Source: Candidatus Latescibacterota bacterium (lineage in GTDB: Bacteria > Latescibacterota > UBA2968 > UBA8231). Taken from it: 64,000 bases of DNA. Both the position numbers and the translations under genes were made by a program. This document shows positions 27,398 to 35,812 of the stretch, one piece after another (within the stretch, counting starts at the first letter, position 1; every line of letters starts with the position of its first letter). The notes under the pieces are model-generated. The model was not told where the DNA came from. It made no database searches and saw only the letters and a program-made list of their open reading frames with translations. The stretch lies in NCBI GenBank assembly GCA_021295675.1, contig JAGWBY010000002.1, positions 1 through 64,000 on the forward strand, in the 5' to 3' direction.

Positions 27398-28144
27398 ATG
27401 AGGATACGGAACATCGCAACGAGCGGGCTTTTGTCGGCTCTTTATCTGTTCGTGCTTGTCGGGTGCATCTCACAGGTGGGGCTGCGGCGCTTTGCAACGT
27501 TTCCCGAGCCAGTTCCGCAACAAGACGGGGCCATGACCGTTCTCGATGATGGGACGATTGTCTATGCCAAGGATCGCTTGGAGATCTCGCTACAGGTGTT
27601 GAATGACGGATTCCTCAACCGCCAGTTCGCGGCCGATTCAAGGAAGGGCGCTGAATCGACCAATCCATACACGTATGGCAATTGGAAGCCCTGGGGCCAA
27701 GAATGGACTCCAGAGCGCTTTACCGTGGTCTTGCTGAAGGTCAAAAACTACGAGTATCCCAAGGTTTTCATCGACCCCAAGGCGCTCGTGATCACTACGT
27801 CGAACAACCGAGTGTACCATGCGCTCGACGGCGGGCAGCTCGAAGATCACTTCAGCCCGTATCTGCGGGCTTATGCCGGCAACCAGCGGCAGCAGTTTGA
27901 GGCTACCACCGACCTGCTCAAACGCACCATCTATCCGCCCGACATGGTTTTTTCCGGTCAAGAGTCAGTCGGGTACATCGTCTTTCCGGTTTTGCACCGA
28001 GACGTGAGCAACTTCACCATCAACGTGCCGGACATGGCCGTGCGTTTCGACTACAAGAGCGAACCGGTGGAGACCATCGACTTAGCATTTAAGTTCCAAC
28101 GCGAAGTTTACTACGCTCTTCATCCCCGTGCGGAGACGCCGTAA
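27398..28144 (+). CDS. Predicted outer-membrane or periplasmic lipoprotein, unknown function
   Basis: A 248-residue protein with a lipoprotein signal: hydrophobic residues 10-21 and the lipobox LVGC. Start ATG 27398 is preceded by AGGAAGG at 8 nt. The mature part is predicted mainly beta (VVLLKVKNYEYPKVFIDPKAL; SVGYIVFPVLHRDVSNFTINV). I do not recognise a family. Its stop overlaps the next start by one base (TAATG), so it is coupled to a FlgD-Ig surface protein gene, and a barrel-like protein gene follows. A role in assembly or anchoring of those proteins is possible. Confidence 0.75.
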   Translation: MRIRNIATSGLLSALYLFVLVGCISQVGLRRFATFPEPVPQQDGAMTVLDDGTIVYAKDRLEISLQVLNDGFLNRQFAADSRKGAESTNPYTYGNWKPWGQEWTPERFTVVLLKVKNYEYPKVFIDPKALVITTSNNRVYHALDGGQLEDHFSPYLRAYAGNQRQQFEATTDLLKRTIYPPDMVFSGQESVGYIVFPVLHRDVSNFTINVPDMAVRFDYKSEPVETIDLAFKFQREVYYALHPRAETP

Positions 28145-30111
28145 TGAATCGAGGGCGGGCGGCCCGTATTGCAGTGCTGTTGTGCGCCTCGTGCGCTTGG
28201 GCCCAGTGGCTTGCTGCGGACGAATGGGTGCTTGGGGGCGGCGGTGGCTTGCCGTGGGGCGATCTCGTCCAGGTTCGCGCCCAGATCGACGACCAAAGTA
28301 GCCCCGGCGCGATTCAGATCCGCGGCTTTACGCCCGACGAAAACATTATCACCACGCTCTCTTGGAAATACGGCAAGCCCAACGACTTGGTCAGCGAGGG
28401 CGATGCGGCGCTGTGGGACAATACGGCGGCTAGGAATTCCATTTCGCTGTCGATTGTCGATGGCGACGACACTACAAGCACCGCAGACCTTTTTAAAACC
28501 GCTGGCGTCGATCAAGACGGGCGCACCTTTTTTTTAGATATGGGCTCGCGCGTGCCAGCCGACAGCTTGGTCTTCTTCCCCCGGCAAGAGGGGACGTACG
28601 CCAACGGCAAGCCCTTTAGCGACGACTTTGTTCGCAAGCACCGGATTTCCGTCAGCGATGGGCTGACGTACGTGAACGAGCAGCCGCTCTTCGCCTTACT
28701 GCGCGACGTTCCGGTGAACCCCAATAGCGTGTTCACCATGAAATTTCCCCAGCAGTTCATTCGCTTTATTCAGTTGCGCGTGGGGTCGCGGAGTCCCTTT
28801 GAGATTGCCGAATTTGAACTCTACGGCAACGGCTTCGTGCCACGAGCCACGTACCGGAGCCAAGTTATCGACTTGGGCGAGGTCTCCAACTACGGCACCA
28901 TATCTTGGGCCCAGCGGGCGCTGGAGTTGGTAGAAGGTGAGTTGATTGAGTTGCCGGATCTGGGGCAGACCTCGGTCGCGGTGCGCATGAAGACGGGCCA
29001 AGATGACAGCCCGCTGGTTCACTTCCAAAAGGTTGTTGACAACGAAACGCGCGCTGTGAGCCAAGTAGTGGTCTCGGAAGCGGATTACAACAAGTTGCCT
29101 TCGGGCGAGAAGGGTGATATCGAGGATGACGCTGATAACTGGAGTCCTTGGTCGTTGCCGCTCGAATCCGGGCAATTGATCCCGCTGCCCAGTCCGCGCC
29201 CCTATTTTCAGCTACAGATTATCATGGAGAGCCAATCCGTGACGCAGACGGTGCGCATCGACTCGTTGCGGATTGAGCATTCGCTGCCCCCGGCTGCTGC
29301 AGTCGTCGGCGAGATCTCCTTGGCTGACGAGCCCAACCCACCGGCCGATATCGGCGTAATCGACAAAGACGACGCCGTTGTGCTACCGAGCATCGACGGG
29401 GGCGAAGAGGTGCTCTTCGCCTATGACGTGCGAGCTATAATAAACGACAACCAGAACGGCTTTGATGCTTTGCGCATCGACACGCCGACACCAGCGCGCT
29501 TTGTCGGTCTGCAGATGGGTGATCCGCTCGAGCCCGTGGAGCCAGATCGCGTAAGTGCGGGCGATAGAAACCTCGAAGTGATTTTCACCAGCAACAAGAT
29601 CACCTTTGACAACAATGTGCCGCTGCGCGTGCTCTTTGAAGGATCGACCGTGGTGTTCGGCACGATTTTCACTGGCACGGTCTGGGATACTCAGTCCGAT
29701 ATTCTCGGACAGCCCGTGCTCGAAGGCGATGCCAATTTCGACGTCAGCACCAACTCGCTGCGCGTGGCTTTGACCCAGCAGTCCGTGGGAGAAATCGTCC
29801 GCGCTATAGAGTTTAATCCTTCGGTCTTCACGCCGAATGGAGATGGTATCAACGACCATATCGCCATCAAGTACACTGTAATTCAGATTTCCGAGCCCAA
29901 GCCCATCGAGGTGGCCATTTACGATTTGGCAGGTCGGTTGGTGCGCGTGCTGGCCGACCGCGAGCAGCCCGGCGGGATTTATACTGAGATGTGGGATGGG
30001 CGGAGCGATGCCGACGAGGCCGTGCCTCCGGGTAGTTACGTGGTCTCGCTCTCAGTTGACAGCGGGATCGGCAACTTCAGGCGAGTCGGCGTCGTCGGCG
30101 TGGCCTATTAG
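28144..30111 (+). CDS. Secreted surface protein with GFDxLR module and C-terminal FlgD-like Ig domain (paralogue 1)
   Basis: A 655-residue exported protein with a signal peptide (residues 1 to about 25). Two N-terminal beta domains resemble discoidin/galactose-binding folds. A middle region contains WSPWSLPLESG. A module with GFDALRI is at 439-445, and the C-terminal FlgD-like Ig domain (VFTPNGDGINDHI, about 561-573; then YDLAGRLVRVL and WDGRSDADE) ends exactly in Val-Ala-Tyr. Four other proteins here share this layout. FlgD-like Ig ends are typical of type IX-type secretion cargo in FCB bacteria; no secretion gene is visible in the window. Function unknown, possibly binding glycans. Confidence 0.78.
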   Translation: MNRGRAARIAVLLCASCAWAQWLAADEWVLGGGGGLPWGDLVQVRAQIDDQSSPGAIQIRGFTPDENIITTLSWKYGKPNDLVSEGDAALWDNTAARNSISLSIVDGDDTTSTADLFKTAGVDQDGRTFFLDMGSRVPADSLVFFPRQEGTYANGKPFSDDFVRKHRISVSDGLTYVNEQPLFALLRDVPVNPNSVFTMKFPQQFIRFIQLRVGSRSPFEIAEFELYGNGFVPRATYRSQVIDLGEVSNYGTISWAQRALELVEGELIELPDLGQTSVAVRMKTGQDDSPLVHFQKVVDNETRAVSQVVVSEADYNKLPSGEKGDIEDDADNWSPWSLPLESGQLIPLPSPRPYFQLQIIMESQSVTQTVRIDSLRIEHSLPPAAAVVGEISLADEPNPPADIGVIDKDDAVVLPSIDGGEEVLFAYDVRAIINDNQNGFDALRIDTPTPARFVGLQMGDPLEPVEPDRVSAGDRNLEVIFTSNKITFDNNVPLRVLFEGSTVVFGTIFTGTVWDTQSDILGQPVLEGDANFDVSTNSLRVALTQQSVGEIVRAIEFNPSVFTPNGDGINDHIAIKYTVIQISEPKPIEVAIYDLAGRLVRVLADREQPGGIYTEMWDGRSDADEAVPPGSYVVSLSVDSGIGNFRRVGVVGVAY

Positions 30112-30166
30112 TTGATAGTTGGATCTGGTGCTTGACCGGCAAAAATTCAAAAGGGAGGATTCCAGC

Positions 30167-32797
30167 GTGAGGTGCATGCTCTACGCAGCAGTTGTCACAG
30201 CCGGCGTCGCGCTCCTGTGCGATGCCGCTTTTGCCCAACGGGTCGGTTTTCTGACCGGACGCGAACCGCGCGGTGTGGATGTCTATGAGATGGCGATGAC
30301 GCCGGCACAGCGAAAGTGGCAATATCCGCAAAGCCTATACCACTTCTATCGTTGGACCGGCGAGGAATACAGCAATTACGCCCGCCAAAACTACGAGCGC
30401 TACGTATCTACCGAGCTTGAAGGCTTTCGCACCTACGACCTCTACGGGAACTACATCACTCGTGGTTTCGAGGTGTACAATTGGTCTATGGACAGTCCGG
30501 TGACTTCGGGCAGTACAGTGCGCAAAGGCCCCAAGTACAGTAGGTGGTTTCAAAGCCTAATCGTCTCGTCGATGTCCAAGGGGCAGTTTTATTCCTCAAT
30601 GACCATTGGCGAAGCCCTGCGCACGACCCTGACGCCGCTGACCTTTTCCAAGCCGGCCTTCAACGGGGTGCAGTGGGACTTTGCCGCTGACAAGTACCAG
30701 ATGACCCTCTTGGCGTCGCGCTTGGCCTCCCCGGGTTCAGCCATACAGTTTGAAAACTCACTCGGCCAGATATTGGGCGACATGACCAATCTCTTCGGCA
30801 TGCACTCCAAAGTGCAGCTCGGGGATTTTTCCAAGTTGGGCTTTACCTATCTGAACATTGCCAACTTCTCCACGGGTCGCAAGCTGGGCGATAACTCGCT
30901 TAAAGGTGTGTTGACCGAGGCCCAAAACGGCGGCAACGTCGAGACGATCGTCCTGCGGCTCTCAGACGATTCGCCCGAAGACGGCGTAGGCGGTGCTCAG
31001 CTTTTTGCCGAGCGCATTATCATCAACGGGGTTGATCATCCCGAAATCGTCCCCTCACCGCGCGGTGGTGTGCGGCGCGCCGGCGTCATCGAAGCCAATG
31101 GTGCTGAGACGTTGGAGTTGACCTACAACATCGCCCGCGACTTCCGCCAACAGCCCGACGACGAAATCACCACGTTTCAGGAGATCAGCGAAATCGAGTT
31201 TGAGTTGGTCATCGCCAACGACTACCGGATCGAATCCACCTCTAATCTCCAAGTCAACGCTCAGGGCGAGCCGGTGTTCTTAGAGGTCGAGCGCGCCCAC
31301 GGCAACGTCAGCGATGGCTCAAACCAGCGCTTCATCCGCTTTGAATACGGCCTGCCCACCGGCAAGGATATCATCGGCTTCAACTTTGATATAGACGATA
31401 TCAAGGGCTTCAATATGCGCTCGGAGCTTGCTTTCAGCCGGGCGTTTCGCCGCTTTCCCAACCAGAACTTCCAAGATCACACCCTCGCCCAAGACGAAGG
31501 CATGGCCTACTACATCACGGCTTCGCAGGACGCTTATCCGTTTTTCGCGTACGGAGAATTCTACCGTCTGGAGCCTGAGTACCGGACCAATGCGTTTATC
31601 TCGGATGCGCGGGGTTTCATCGACTACGAACACCCGGAGCGCTATTCCTTTGAGGCGGTTGACGACAACGACGACCAAGACCGCTTTGCCGACTGGAAGC
31701 GCCTGTGGCAAAACGGCGACAACGCCTTTGGCGAATCGCCTTTTGGTACAGGTGGCCAAGCCGACCCACAGGTTTTCCCTGGGTACGACGAGAACTCGGA
31801 CTTCATCTCGGACTTTAACCAAAACGACAATAGCCAGCCGGATTTCGCCGAGCCATTCCTGCGCTACAACGTCGATCCACCTGAGTTCCTCTTTGGCGTT
31901 GACATGAACAACAACAACGTCATTGATCGCTTTGAGAACGATACGTTCGCCGACTATCCCTACCGCCACGACCGCGATGGCTACAACGTGTACGGGGGCG
32001 TTCACTTGACCGAAGCCATCAAGGCGACGGTGGGCTACTCCACGGCCGACGAGATCAGTTCCAAGCGCAGCGCGCAAATGAGCTATGCGGTAGTCACGGG
32101 CGAGTGGAAATGGCCGGGCATTGAGGCTCGGGCTTTCCAATACGCTCGCTCGGTCCAAGACGACATCGAAGACGATGTGATCCAATGGGTAGATCCAGAT
32201 GGATTTCGCGAAACCATTGACCCACTGATCGCCCAAGACACCTTCGTTTGGACTGGCTATCTGACGTTCGATTACCTGCGCCTTAAAAACCTGAATATCT
32301 ACAACAAGGTGAAGTACGACTGGTTTAGTCAGCGCGACGAGCAGGCCGAGGTCAAAGACAATCGCCTCTTTTTTGGCGCGATCAACAAGGTTGATTATCC
32401 GCTGCCGATTACCGACAACCTGTCTTTCTGGCCGCGCTACAAGAGCGTGTACCGCAAGATCAACCCAACTTTTAGCACCGACCTCGATATCACCGAGTGG
32501 TCGCAGTTTTACATGCTGACCTCGAAGTACTTCATCCTGCCTGGAACCTTTATCGAATACGGCGTCGAGCTCAATCTCTTCCGCAACCTCGAAGAGCGCC
32601 CGGAGATCTTGCCGCCTGGATACGTCGATGACTTCACTGGTTCGGTGTTGGCCTTACAGCTTTCCAACAGATCGGCGTATCTGGGTTATTCGCTGACCAT
32701 GAATACGGGATTTCGCTGGGAGCGCCGGGCCTTTGCCGAGGCGACCGAAACCAACTCTTTGCTATTCATTCGGGTTTTCGCAGGCCTCCAGGACTAG
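30167..32797 (+). CDS. Predicted outer-membrane beta-barrel protein with Asp/Asn-rich loop
   Basis: An 876-residue exported protein, start GTG 30167 eight nt after GGGAGG, with signal peptide (LYAAVVTAGVALLCDAAFA, cleavage before QRVGF). Many alternating amphipathic beta strands occur, most clearly in the last 300 residues (FIEYGVELNLFRNL; SAYLGYSLTMNTGFRWERR; SLLFIRVFAGLQD), so it is probably an outer-membrane barrel. Residues about 540-600 are very rich in Asp/Asn (YDENSDFISDFNQNDNS; FGVDMNNNNVIDRFEND), resembling calcium-binding loops. No family recognised. Follows paralogue 1 by 55 nt; could be its export or anchoring partner. Confidence 0.7.
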   Translation: MRCMLYAAVVTAGVALLCDAAFAQRVGFLTGREPRGVDVYEMAMTPAQRKWQYPQSLYHFYRWTGEEYSNYARQNYERYVSTELEGFRTYDLYGNYITRGFEVYNWSMDSPVTSGSTVRKGPKYSRWFQSLIVSSMSKGQFYSSMTIGEALRTTLTPLTFSKPAFNGVQWDFAADKYQMTLLASRLASPGSAIQFENSLGQILGDMTNLFGMHSKVQLGDFSKLGFTYLNIANFSTGRKLGDNSLKGVLTEAQNGGNVETIVLRLSDDSPEDGVGGAQLFAERIIINGVDHPEIVPSPRGGVRRAGVIEANGAETLELTYNIARDFRQQPDDEITTFQEISEIEFELVIANDYRIESTSNLQVNAQGEPVFLEVERAHGNVSDGSNQRFIRFEYGLPTGKDIIGFNFDIDDIKGFNMRSELAFSRAFRRFPNQNFQDHTLAQDEGMAYYITASQDAYPFFAYGEFYRLEPEYRTNAFISDARGFIDYEHPERYSFEAVDDNDDQDRFADWKRLWQNGDNAFGESPFGTGGQADPQVFPGYDENSDFISDFNQNDNSQPDFAEPFLRYNVDPPEFLFGVDMNNNNVIDRFENDTFADYPYRHDRDGYNVYGGVHLTEAIKATVGYSTADEISSKRSAQMSYAVVTGEWKWPGIEARAFQYARSVQDDIEDDVIQWVDPDGFRETIDPLIAQDTFVWTGYLTFDYLRLKNLNIYNKVKYDWFSQRDEQAEVKDNRLFFGAINKVDYPLPITDNLSFWPRYKSVYRKINPTFSTDLDITEWSQFYMLTSKYFILPGTFIEYGVELNLFRNLEERPEILPPGYVDDFTGSVLALQLSNRSAYLGYSLTMNTGFRWERRAFAEATETNSLLFIRVFAGLQD

Positions 32798-32823
32798 GGG
32801 CTGCACTATTTCTCTGTGGATCC

Positions 32824-32863
32824 AAAGCGCCCGGCGTTCTCTAGTGGAGATGCCGGGCGCTTT
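32824..32863. terminator. Perfect 12-bp inverted repeat after the barrel gene
   Basis: AAAGCGCCCGGC (32824-32835) / GCCGGGCGCTTT (32852-32863), loop 16 nt with a small inner TCTC/GAGA stem. It starts 27 nt after the barrel-gene stop and ends 13 nt before the TPR lipoprotein ATG. The T-run is short (TTTA). The A/T-flanked arms suit a bidirectional terminator, but its closeness to the next start also allows a control hairpin. Confidence 0.65.
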
Positions 32864-32875
32864 ACTGCCTAATAA

Positions 32876-34120
32876 ATGGACATGCGCCTTGCTGTGATGT
32901 GGATAGGGCTAGTCGGCCTTCTCGGAGGGATCGGCTGTGGCTCCCTGGAACGCCACGTCCTCAAAAAACCTGCCACGCCCCAGTCTCTTGCATTCTACCA
33001 ACGCGCCTACGAGCAAGATCCGGCAGACCCAGAGGTGCTGTTGGCCTTGGGGTGGCTCTACCTGCAAAAGGACCGCACGCGCCGTGCTGTCGCCGTGCTG
33101 TCCGAACTGGTTGCGATTGCGCCCGACGACGCGGATGTTCACTACTACCTCGGGGTTGCCCTAGCCAAAGAGCACCAAAAGAGCGAGGCCATCGCTGCCT
33201 TTCAGCGCGCGCTTGAAAAATCACCGGCTTTTGTCGAAGTGTACTGGGCCTTGGCGCTGCTGCACAACGAGCGTGGCGACGGGTACGAAAAGGCGCTTGC
33301 AACGGTCGAAGAGGGGTTGCAATTGGCCGGGCAGAGTGGCTATGGGCACTTCGTGCTGGGCTTTGTGCTGTGCTCGCGCGGCGACAATGAAAACGCCAAA
33401 ACCGCGCTGCTGAAGGCTATTGAACTCGACCCTGACTTAGCGCACGCCCACTACTACTTGGCGTTGGTGTACTTGCGCTTACAGGACGATCCGCAGGCTA
33501 TGGCGGCCATGGAGCAGACCATTGCCGCAGATCCGGGTTACACCTCGGCCTATTATAGCTTGGGCACGCTCTATGCGCGCACGGGCCGCGACGCCGAGGG
33601 AGCGCGGATGATCGAGCTTTTCCAGCAGTTGAGTAGCGCGACGATGGACGAGGATCACTACCGCCGTTTGCTCTATCGCCAAGCCGTGCCGCTGGCGGTC
33701 GATAAGCAAGTAGCCACGCATTTCAACTTGGGACTGGTTTATTTGCGCAGAAAGGAACTGGCCGCGGCACTCGAGCAGTTCGCGGCAGCTTTAGCCCTCG
33801 ATTCCACGTACGCGGAAGCCAGCCACAATATCGGAGTGATCTATTCGCTACAAGAGCAACACGCGGTCGCTCGGCACTTTTTGCTGCGCGCGGTGCGCCA
33901 CAAGCCCGACTACGCTTTGGCCTTTGAGAACATAGGCAACAACAGCTTGGCACTCGGCGAGTACGAAGAGGCGGCCACCGCGTTTCGCCGCGCCTTGGCC
34001 CTCGATGGGAGTATGATTGCGGCCCTTGAGGGTTTGGGCACCGCGCTGATCCAACAGGGCCGCGTGGCCGAGGGACGCGCCGCTCGCGCCGAGGCCGCAG
34101 CCTTGAGGGCGCAACAGTAA
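32876..34120 (+). CDS. TPR-repeat lipoprotein
   Basis: A 414-residue protein with a lipoprotein signal (LVGLLGGIGC, lipobox GIGC) and about nine tetratricopeptide repeats through most of its length (for example YYLGVALAKEHQKSEAIAAFQRALEKSP). It would form a superhelical scaffold on the periplasmic side of a membrane. Start could be ATG 32876 or 32882; neither has a clear ribosome-binding site, unlike the neighbours. Stop and the next ATG are directly abutting (34120/34121). First gene of a five-gene coupled cassette with two ASPIC/UnbV proteins, a second TPR lipoprotein and a parvulin-type isomerase. Confidence 0.88.
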   Translation: MDMRLAVMWIGLVGLLGGIGCGSLERHVLKKPATPQSLAFYQRAYEQDPADPEVLLALGWLYLQKDRTRRAVAVLSELVAIAPDDADVHYYLGVALAKEHQKSEAIAAFQRALEKSPAFVEVYWALALLHNERGDGYEKALATVEEGLQLAGQSGYGHFVLGFVLCSRGDNENAKTALLKAIELDPDLAHAHYYLALVYLRLQDDPQAMAAMEQTIAADPGYTSAYYSLGTLYARTGRDAEGARMIELFQQLSSATMDEDHYRRLLYRQAVPLAVDKQVATHFNLGLVYLRRKELAAALEQFAAALALDSTYAEASHNIGVIYSLQEQHAVARHFLLRAVRHKPDYALAFENIGNNSLALGEYEEAATAFRRALALDGSMIAALEGLGTALIQQGRVAEGRAARAEAAALRAQQ

Positions 34121-35812
34121 ATGTGGTTTGTACTAGCCGTTATTTGGGCGTTGGTGGGGTGTGGAAGCGAGGAGACGCGGCCTAGTTTTGTCGATGTGGC
34201 TGCTGAAGCAGGGGTCCAATTGCGCACCGTATCTGGGACGCCGCAAAAAGAGCACATCGTCGAATGCAATACGGGCGGGACGGCCCTTTTAGACTACGAC
34301 CTAGATGGCGATGTGGATATTTTTATCGTCAACGGCTCGCGTATCGCTGGATACGCCTTGGGCCGCGAACCCCGCGCTGAGCTGTACCGCAACGACGACG
34401 CTTGGCGCTTTACCGGCGTTGGCCGAGAGGCTGGCGTCGCGCACGTGGGCTGGGGTATGGGGGCCACGGCGGCTGACTACAACGCCGATGGATGGCCCGA
34501 TTTGTACTTGGCGAACTACGGTCCCAATGCCCTGTACGAAAACGAGGGCGACGGCACGTTCGTCGATGTGGCGGCCGAGCGGGGCGTGGACTTTAGCGGC
34601 TGGAGCTCGTCTGCGGCCTTTGGCGACTACGACCTCGACGGCGACTTGGATTTTTACTTGGCTAATTACATCGACTTTGACCCGGCGTTTCGCCCGATTG
34701 ATCCGAGCTATTGCACTTGGCGCGGGATAGACGTATTCTGCGGCCCGCGCGGGATGCCGGGTGAGCGGGATCAATTCTATCGCAACGATGGGCCTAGCGC
34801 AGGTTGGACCTTTGCCGAGGCGAGTGCGGCGGTTGGCATTGCCGACTACGAGTACTATGGTTTTGCTGCGCTGGCTGGCGACTGGGACGAGGACGGCGAC
34901 TTGGACATTTACATTGCCAACGATTCGACGCCGAATGTGCTCTACCGCAACGACCGAGGTGCGTTTGCGGACGTGTCGCTTCTGTCGGCGACTGCGTACA
35001 GCGAGGATGGTCGGGAACAGGGCGGCATGGGCTTGGCGGCTGGCGATTATGATCGCGATGGCGATTTCGACCTCTTCGTTACCAATTTCTCGCACGACAA
35101 CAACTCGCTCTACGACAACAATGGCCGGGGGTTTTTCACCGACGCTAGTTTCAGTTCGACCCTAGGCCGTTCGAGCATTAGCTCTTTAGGGTGGGGCACG
35201 GGTTTTTTCGATTGCGACAACGACGGCGACGCCGACCTGTTCGTCGCCAACGGCCACGTGTATCCTGCCGTTGACCACCGCGACTTGGGGACTCGCTACG
35301 CCCAGCGCAACCATCTGTTTGAAAATCGCGATGGCGCATTTGTCGAGGTTGGTGCAACCTCGGGTCCGGGCCTAGCGGTGGAAAAGTCGAGCCGCGGTTC
35401 GGCCTTTGGCGATTTGGACAATGACGGGGACTTGGACATTGTGGTAGTCAATATCGACGACACGCCGACTTTGCTGCGCAACGACGGGGGCAATCGCCAC
35501 AACTATCTGATGGTAAGGCTGCTCGGCGATGGCGGGAATACAGACGCCATTGGTGCGCGAGTCTCGGTGTCGGTGGGTGGTGCGGTGCAGATGCGGGAGG
35601 TGCGCGCGGGCACGAGCTACCTGTCGCAGGACGACCTGCGGCTGCATTTCGGCTTGGGAGCGGCGACCGAGGCCGATCACCTCGTGGTGCGCTGGCCCGA
35701 TGGAGTGGAAGAGCGCATTGACGGAGTGGCGGGCAACCGGCTGATCACCATCCAGCGCGGCGCGGGCCTCGTCGCCGAGGGGTTTGGTCCAGTACCGAGG
35801 CCGGGGCCGTGA
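34121..35812 (+). CDS. FG-GAP/ASPIC-UnbV repeat lipoprotein (CRTAC1-like), copy 1
   Basis: A 563-residue exported protein with lipobox ALVGC at the N-terminus. It contains many Asp-rich FG-GAP/VCBS repeats (DYDLDGDVDIFIVNGSR; DEDGDLDIYIANDS; DNDGDLDIVVVN), which usually fold as a calcium-binding beta-propeller, and a C-terminal ASPIC/UnbV domain (IGARVSVSVGG, about residues 465-550, with HFGLGAATEADHLVVRWPDG). The biochemical role of the family is unsettled; surface adhesion or glycan binding is often suggested. It abuts the TPR lipoprotein gene and overlaps the next gene as GTGA. Confidence 0.88.
   Translation: MWFVLAVIWALVGCGSEETRPSFVDVAAEAGVQLRTVSGTPQKEHIVECNTGGTALLDYDLDGDVDIFIVNGSRIAGYALGREPRAELYRNDDAWRFTGVGREAGVAHVGWGMGATAADYNADGWPDLYLANYGPNALYENEGDGTFVDVAAERGVDFSGWSSSAAFGDYDLDGDLDFYLANYIDFDPAFRPIDPSYCTWRGIDVFCGPRGMPGERDQFYRNDGPSAGWTFAEASAAVGIADYEYYGFAALAGDWDEDGDLDIYIANDSTPNVLYRNDRGAFADVSLLSATAYSEDGREQGGMGLAAGDYDRDGDFDLFVTNFSHDNNSLYDNNGRGFFTDASFSSTLGRSSISSLGWGTGFFDCDNDGDADLFVANGHVYPAVDHRDLGTRYAQRNHLFENRDGAFVEVGATSGPGLAVEKSSRGSAFGDLDNDGDLDIVVVNIDDTPTLLRNDGGNRHNYLMVRLLGDGGNTDAIGARVSVSVGGAVQMREVRAGTSYLSQDDLRLHFGLGAATEADHLVVRWPDGVEERIDGVAGNRLITIQRGAGLVAEGFGPVPRPGP

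Noticed and set aside
31319..32236. 305-residue antisense open frame
   Set aside because: Shadow of the barrel gene: Val/Arg-rich, no motif, no ribosome-binding site.
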